NCBI GenBank assembly: GCA_018389105.1
Contig: JACATO010000631.1
Span: 1-64,000 of the forward strand
From: Nautilus pompilius
Taxonomy: Eukaryota > Mollusca > Cephalopoda > Nautilida > Nautilidae
Direction of reading: 5' to 3'
Length of the DNA: 64,000 nt
The notes below the pieces were generated by a model. It saw nothing but the letters and a program-made list of their open reading frames with translations. It was not told the DNA's origin and did not search any database. Every line of letters begins with the position of its first letter. Positions within the stretch are counted from its first letter, which is position 1. Positions 58,243 to 64,000 of this stretch are shown one piece after another. Both the position numbers and the translations under genes were made by a program.

Positions 58243-59909
58243 CTGAAATAAATGAATTTAAACACATTGTCAAGGTAAAGATTATTTCTTTTAACTATTG
58301 CAAAAAAGTTAGTTGTGCTAAAAAACAGTTTTAACTTTGTGTTGTTAATATTTACAGATAATTTTTAATGGCAGAACTGCTTATTGCAAATTATCAAATG
58401 CAAATAATAATCATACTGATACTTTTGGGGATTTGTCATTTTGTATTTTTTGTTGTTTTCTTTCAATTTTCTCTTTCAAAATAAGATTAGAAAAAAGTAG
58501 TGATATCAGAATTGGTACAAATGCCATAGTGTTCATCACCTTCTCTAAGTATGATTCAAAACCAAATGTCATACATCACTGCACAAGTATGATGCACACA
58601 AAGTTGTTTGTGGTCTCCTTGACAGAAGAGCTGTTATCACTCATGCGTGTTTGAAAAGTAACAAAAGTTTAAGTCCATAAAAATTTCCTAGAAATTCACA
58701 GGTGTAGGTAAGTTATTACAGTTGGAGAGTAGATGAAGTCTTTTTCTTTGGCTCTTTCATGTATCACATTCTAGTTTGATCACATGGTCTTGATTTACCT
58801 ACAGCAGTTACCACACGTTAGTTCTTTCTTTAGTTTTGCTCAATAGTAGGAACTATTCCCTTTCTATTCTTTTGACTGCTTTCCAAAGCACTAGCCAAAC
58901 TATTATTATTAGACAACATATTAAAGATTACAATGAGCATCAATGACAAAAATCACTAGCAAGAAAGAATACCACTCAACCAGCAAGAAATATAAAGGAT
59001 GATAGCCATCTTACAAGAAGTGATCTGAGCATGTGCAGACAATGGATAAAGTTCCCCTAGTGACTGACTTTTGAACTACAAAGGTTTGATATCCAAAAGT
59101 GAGAATGATCTTGGCTTATTGAAAAAAGTCATATAACTGGAAAAGGTAGTTATCTGCAAGTCAGATAACAGGCTGTTTGTGTTTTTTTTACACTATCCTT
59201 AACAGACCATGGGAGTTTAAAACACCAAAAAAATATTTACTTTGGAGAAGTTTCTATGATGATCAATGTATCAGATGACTTCAGTTTTACTGGTTTCTAT
59301 GATGTTGAATTATGGAAACTTTTTAAATTAATCACTAATAAAATGTTTTAGATTCTACATAGTCTTATTGTGAGTGAAATATACAACTTATTTTCTAGTA
59401 TTAAACAAACAGTACTCAGATTTCTATATTTAACAGTAAACTGGGTGATAAAAGATCAAAAGTATCAGATAAATGGTTAATAAATTATGTACACTATAAA
59501 AAGGAAATTTTTACCACCTTGAAAGAAGGGAAGTAAATTATTTTCATTTCTTTTATTAGATTTGCTTTACATTCTTGAAACTGTTTTTTTTTTTTTTGAA
59601 AAATGAAGGACTAGACAAGTATGTAATCAGTTTACACATTAAGATCTTAACCTAGCCTTGATTACTAAACACAAATAATGTAAAAATCAATAGAGATAAG
59701 AACCAAATTGTAATAAATATCCAAAATCTGATGCAGCATTACATTTTTTTTTAAAAAAAGAATGCTAAACATGAAAAAGAGCACTTAGTTCAGATTATCA
59801 AATCATTTAAAAATTAAGAAATACCAGGATTGCAAAAGTTCTAAAAGATGTGTTATTACGTGTTTTTTGTTGTTGTTGTTGTTTCTCTTTACATAAAATA
59901 TTAATTGTA
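58243..59909. other. Upstream GH18 intron, transposon-free part
   Basis: AT-rich, with poly-T at 59587-59597. The 73-residue frame at 58433-58654 has no recognisable domain. Confidence 0.5.
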
Positions 59910-60851
59910 ATTATGTGCTTGAGCGTGACATCTCAACTGTAAATCTGAAATGAGCAATTTTACAATTATCACACAACATACACTGGCTAGCTGCTTTATT
60001 AGGACTTATAGCTAATAATGGATTAGACCACTTTTTTGCCCATATAATAGCCATGACGACACAGTGTGGCATATCCACAAGGGAGCAAGTATCCTCAGAG
60101 ATATCTCCCAATTCATTGAACACCGTTGTTTGCAATGTATGGAGCCAGACAGGCAACGGGTTGTGATGAGATGCTTGCTTGAATGGAGATCTGGGGATTG
60201 AGCCGGTCATGGGAAATGCCTGAACTCTCCATCATGTTTCTGAAACCATGAATGTATGACGTGGGCTTAGTGAATGGGAATATTAGCATCAGTAGCCATC
60301 ATAATCAGAGTCTTTGGAATCACTTGATCAAAATTTGTGCTGAGATAGGCTCTGACATTCATTCTGCCTTCTAAAAGGACTGGGGGAATGCCGGCAAAAC
60401 ATGTCCCAAAACCATGGTTCCACCACCATTGGCCTGGACAGTTGAGACTACAGAAGTAGGTCAAGTGATCCATGTTGCATCTTCTTTCTTCCATCTGCTC
60501 CAAAAAAAAAGGATAAAGCATGGCCCATCTGATCACATCATTTTTTACCAGTCCAGTCCTCCTTAGACCATTGTTTTTACGTTGAAGGTATGACTGGGGG
60601 GACAGGCGTGGGGATCGGCTAGCACCGAATGTCTCCGTCAATCGGCCTACTGTTGGATGATGGTTGGACTTTACCATTCTGTGTAACTGCCTTTCTCTCT
60701 CATTTGCTACGGCCACAACCCCCACCCCCTCGCCGCAGGAATTCCCCCCGCCCTCCTTTTCCCAATTGCTGATAAACTTGAACAATGAATGTCCTGGCCA
60801 GTATGGCGGCCTGCCAGACGTGTACCTATCTCTCCAAAATACCGCTACCAC
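59910..60851 (-). pseudogene. Tc1-like transposase fossil
   Basis: A 194-codon minus-strand frame (60851-60267) carries HRMVKSNHHPTVGRLTETF (DNA-binding region) and then FGTCFAGIPPVLLEGRMNVR and AYLSTNFDQVIPK, the block after GGSVMVWG in Tc1 transposases. Past a stop, the same strand reads AHVIHSWFQKHDGEFRHFP and PAQSPDL, the segment leading to the last catalytic residue. It then gives a decayed C-terminus to about 59910. Stops interrupt at least twice, and the QQDNAP motif is not preserved. Upstream of about 60720 the frame runs into Gly-rich sequence unlike the family. Terminal repeats were not identified. Confidence 0.75.
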
Positions 60852-61302
60852 ATTTGTTAGAGTACAGCGGATGTACGCATGAAGCTTCCCTATTGCGAAG
60901 TTCGTTTCCCCCCACCATCTTTTTTTTTTTTTGCCTGAAATTTAAAAGATAATTTTAAAAGAAACGAACGGAATCCAGCAAGAACCCGCCGCCATAGTCT
61001 CTTGTTTTGATTTCAGCCAATCAGAACGAAGTTCGCCATTTTAAAAACAACAACAACACAACGACAAGAAACCCGCCATCCGGTTCGAGCCTAACGCCCG
61101 GCGCATACATACGGGTTGTATCTCGCCATTTTCCATTTCTACTGAAAAATATTCGTCACTAGCCGCTCCTCCCTCCCCTGGGCCAGCCAAGCGCAGCCAT
61201 CGGGTGGTGGATGAGGAGGGCCCCCCACCAAAAAAAGGAAGCGGCCGGCGTCTGTCTCGCTGGATGTAAAGATGCAGGCCATACGACGGATCGAGGGGGG
61301 GG
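60852..61302. other. GC-rich spacer in intron
   Basis: A GC-richer block than its surroundings. A 99-codon minus-strand frame at 61041-61340 has no recognisable motif. Confidence 0.45.
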
Positions 61303-61650
61303 GTGGTGGCTCGGTCCACCCTGACAGCCATCCTAAACAAGCAGGCGATGAGGTCGTCAGGCTGGGGGGGGGGAGTAGGATCCGATGAAGTGGACGTCGA
61401 TGATGATGTGCAAGAGCTTCCCGACTCTCACGGGGAGTTACTTACCGGCGAAGACTTGCAAGAACTAACGCAAGCAGGAAGAGAGACCCGGCTGCCGATG
61501 AGGGGTTAACGAGAGACCCGTGGAGGGGGGGGGGACGCCTTCCAAGATGATGCCCCTGGGTGGGGACGCGGCGGTGCTGGAAGAAATCATCTGCTGTCGT
61601 GAGATTTTGAGAGAGAGAGGAGGAGGAGGAGGAGGCGAGACAGTCAACTC
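61303..61650 (+). pseudogene. Tigger-like transposase fossil, C-terminal part
   Basis: DVDDDVQELPDSHGELLTGE followed by DLQELTQ (about 61390-61480) matches the acidic EDVxELLxSHxEELTxEDLxEL helix of Tigger transposases. After a stop and a frame change, EEIICCREILRERE (61580-61620) matches the later CYRELYxEKKK helix. Only the C-terminal portion is visible. A GAG/GGA run follows. The same portion of the protein survives in the 43.1 kb copy. Confidence 0.6.
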
Positions 61651-62877
61651 GTGAAGCGTTCGCCAAAATGAAGTCCTCTGTACAGCAGCTACGGGGGCCA
61701 GAGCCAGGGCCCATCAAACCAGGACCCTGGCAGCTCAGCATGCAATTACCAAACACCCATCCATCCACCGCTTGTCGAGATCATATCCGCTTGGTTGTCA
61801 GAAGTATATATGCATTATACACCTGTGTAGTGTCACAGAGATCACCTGTCACATCATGTGGCCAACCCAATCTGCATCCCAGAGCCCTGCCTGCCTGCCT
61901 GCATTTTTTCACTGATCCATTTTTAAGTATGCTGTTGCCAAACCAGAATGGCGATGGCCATGGAGGAGGTTAGCCGCATCTTGCGGCTTGCTGAACTAAC
62001 CCCCAACTACTGCAGCAGTGAGAGACAAGCTTTTAGGGTGCATTGCAGCAAGAATCTCCATTAAGGGAGTTGGGGGGAGGGGGAAAGGGTCTGGTGAAGA
62101 AGTTTAGAGAAACGGCTTCAGCTAATGACAGAAGCATTGTAAAAGAAACCTGCAGCAGCAACAAAAGAAAATGTCTTCACCTGGCTCACAGAAAAGTGGA
62201 CCCCATTAACCCCTCCTTTCCTTTTTTTTTTCAATGCTCCATAAAAGCTTTAAAGTGCACTTGCATCAACAGCAAGAATCAAAGCAGTCATGAGTCGAAT
62301 GGGACCAAAACCTTATCGTTTATAAAAACTTCGGCATACGGCTTTGTAAGAAAATTAATGACTTTGTCCCGTCTCGTGTAGCTAAGCAAGGAAACCTCTC
62401 CCAATATAAAAACTGATTTTAAACAGGAAGTGAAGAATGTGATTAATATCTATAATTTTTCCCATCAAATATGAAAAGAAGGCAGATTTTTAAAATTTAG
62501 ATATGTAAGTATCTTATTTATTCTAAAAAATGTAAGCAAGTTTTAATTTTCTTATGCTATTTAGTCCTCACTTCATAGAGTGGTTTTATAAAATTTACCT
62601 TATAGGATGATTATTTAAAAGAGGGTTTATGATTTTATCTGTTATCTTATGATTTTGATATGTTGTTTTTAATATCCATTTGTTCCTTTGGTTTTCTACA
62701 TTTTTTGTAGCTGTATTTAAAATGATTCTTATCATGTTTAGAGTTGATTATACTTTGTAAATGACCACTCTTTAGATCATCTTGTGCAAATGCAATTTGA
62801 TTAACATTTACAGTTTCAAGCAATCACAGAGAGGTACAAAGTCACCCTCATGAACAAATCTATCTATACTGGATTTA
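61651..62877. other. Spacer in intron
   Basis: GC-moderate to about 62400 and AT-rich after that. Frames at 61668-61973 and 62043-62381 have no motif I recognise; part may be the decayed tail of the Tigger copy. Confidence 0.4.
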
Positions 62878-63833
62878 ATGGTGAGTATATACTATTCCAG
62901 AAACAGGCATATCCCACAATGCCATTCATGGTGCGGCCAGAGATATTCACAGATTGCCAAAGATCTCAATATTTCTCATGGGTTTTTGGCTAATACTGTC
63001 ACAAAGTTTACTGAGGTGAATGTCACCGCTACAACAGCTACCTGGAAGGGCTTTTATCAATAATACCACAAGAAGCCATTACTCACTATGTCGGCATTCA
63101 CCATTAAAATATTCTTGTTGACACCACTAATGCAAAACAAATAAGCCAAAAAATAAAATGATCCAGCATCACTTCCCATTGACTTAGCTACAGAGAATAT
63201 GTAGCAATAAGAATCCCTTTCTGGCCAATAGGGATAAAATACTTTGAAAAATCTTGTCAGTGAACATGTTTGCAAGATGCATATATTGGCAGTATGTACG
63301 CTCTTGAAATAAGTCCAGGTTTCATCAATTAATGTTGGAGGTCACACCTGGGCTTAGAGAAAACATAATGAAGACCTTTAACTTTAGTGTCTTTGATTTA
63401 TTATCAAATATAGAGATGGGAATGTTATGGTATGGGCCGCAATTTGACATGCTGGAAGAGGGTAGACAGCTCAGTCAGTTTTGCTAGGTACATTGCCTTT
63501 AAAGGCACATCTATCATTGTGATAAAAAGGACTACTGAGATCTGATGACCATTTTCTTAATGGAGATGGCACTATATGCCAAACCTCTCATTCAACTTCT
63601 GGGTATTCTAAGGACCTGATATGAATCTGATTGAGCTCCTGTGGGAGCATCTGGATCATCAGCTAAGAGAACTCCAATCTATATCTTGCCAGTATAATGG
63701 AATCAGTGGAAGGTTTTTCTCATTAATATGGGGGAATCTGGATCAGAATATGATACCAAATATTGATAATTCCAAACAGGGTAGAAGTTTTTCATGCTAT
63801 CAGGGGTGGATTCATCAAATACTAACAGAGTAG
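62878..63833 (+). pseudogene. Tc1-like transposase fossil
   Basis: CGQRYSQIAKDLNISHGFLA (about 62935-62995) resembles the Tc1 helix-turn-helix (YRxIAKxLGVSHxTV). Much further on, ECYGMG (63423) recalls the GSVMVWG block. DGTICQTSHS (about 63565) sits where QQDNAPCHTA should be. GPDMNLIELLWEHLDHQLRE (63612-63671) is an excellent match to the SPDLNPIExLWDxLxRxLR motif containing the final catalytic residue position. Intervening sequence is scrambled by stops and indels. It is independent of the Tc1 fossil at 60 kb and in the opposite strand. Confidence 0.72.
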
Positions 63834-64000
63834 CTCAATCTATTATTGTCGTAATTTGCCATTTTCCACAAAATACTAGCATACTGTAACAAAAAGTTGC
63901 CAAATTATTGACATGTTACTGTATAATCTTTTTGTTTTTACCAGCATCCTATCAAACTATGTATTGACTGCACTCCATTGGAAAATTTCAAAAGATGAAT
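63834..64000. other. Right end of window
   Basis: AT-rich DNA after the Tc1 fossil. GTTGCCAAATTATTGACATG near 63895 could be a worn transposon end, but no partner was found. Confidence 0.35.

Overview
This 64 kb window is animal nuclear DNA, not bacterial. It has microsatellites and minisatellites, large gene-poor stretches, decayed DNA transposons of several eukaryotic superfamilies, tRNA-derived repeats, and two short coding exons with clean GT/AG junctions about 6.1 kb apart. A large invertebrate genome fits best. A mollusc, perhaps a cephalopod, is my guess from the overall texture, but no single element proves it.

The only supported gene is the 3' end of a glycoside hydrolase family 18 (chitinase-like) gene on the minus strand. 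One exon is at 58126-58242 and the terminal exon with its stop codon is at 51885-52013. Spliced in phase 0, they give the end of a GH18 barrel. The 5' exons, including the catalytic motif, must lie beyond position 64000, so everything from about 52 kb to the right end is probably intronic.

The right third (51.9-64 kb) is AT-rich. It carries a hAT fossil (52.8-54.1), a pogo/Tigger-type fossil (54.3-55.2), a minus-strand Tc1-type fossil (59.9-60.85), a Tigger C-terminal fossil (61.3-61.65) and a plus-strand Tc1-type fossil (62.9-63.8). A tRNA-derived SINE lies just past the gene's stop codon.

The left two thirds (0-51 kb) hold no gene I can support. They contain CpG-richer blocks (start, 10.6-12.5, 27.6-34.6 kb), a well-preserved 692 bp internally deleted mariner-like element with perfect 30 bp inverted repeats (16.3-17.0 kb), a pseudogene of a dispersed invertebrate protein family (13.6-14.1 kb), a Tigger fossil (43.1-43.7 kb), SINE and fold-back elements, and many simple-sequence arrays.

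The most striking pattern is a dispersed minisatellite family. Its unit combines GA/CT dinucleotide runs with the palindrome TGACGTCA, which is the consensus CRE/ATF binding site. By hand I count about 48 perfect octamers in seven arrays (2.1, 9.4, 20.2, 39.5, 40.8, 43.6 and 44.5 kb) and a decayed array at 46.5 kb. At least six more solitary octamers lie elsewhere, where about one is expected by chance. One short array sits inside a dead Tigger transposon, so it arrived or grew after that element inserted. The 44.5 kb array repeats the site every 31 bp, about three helical turns.
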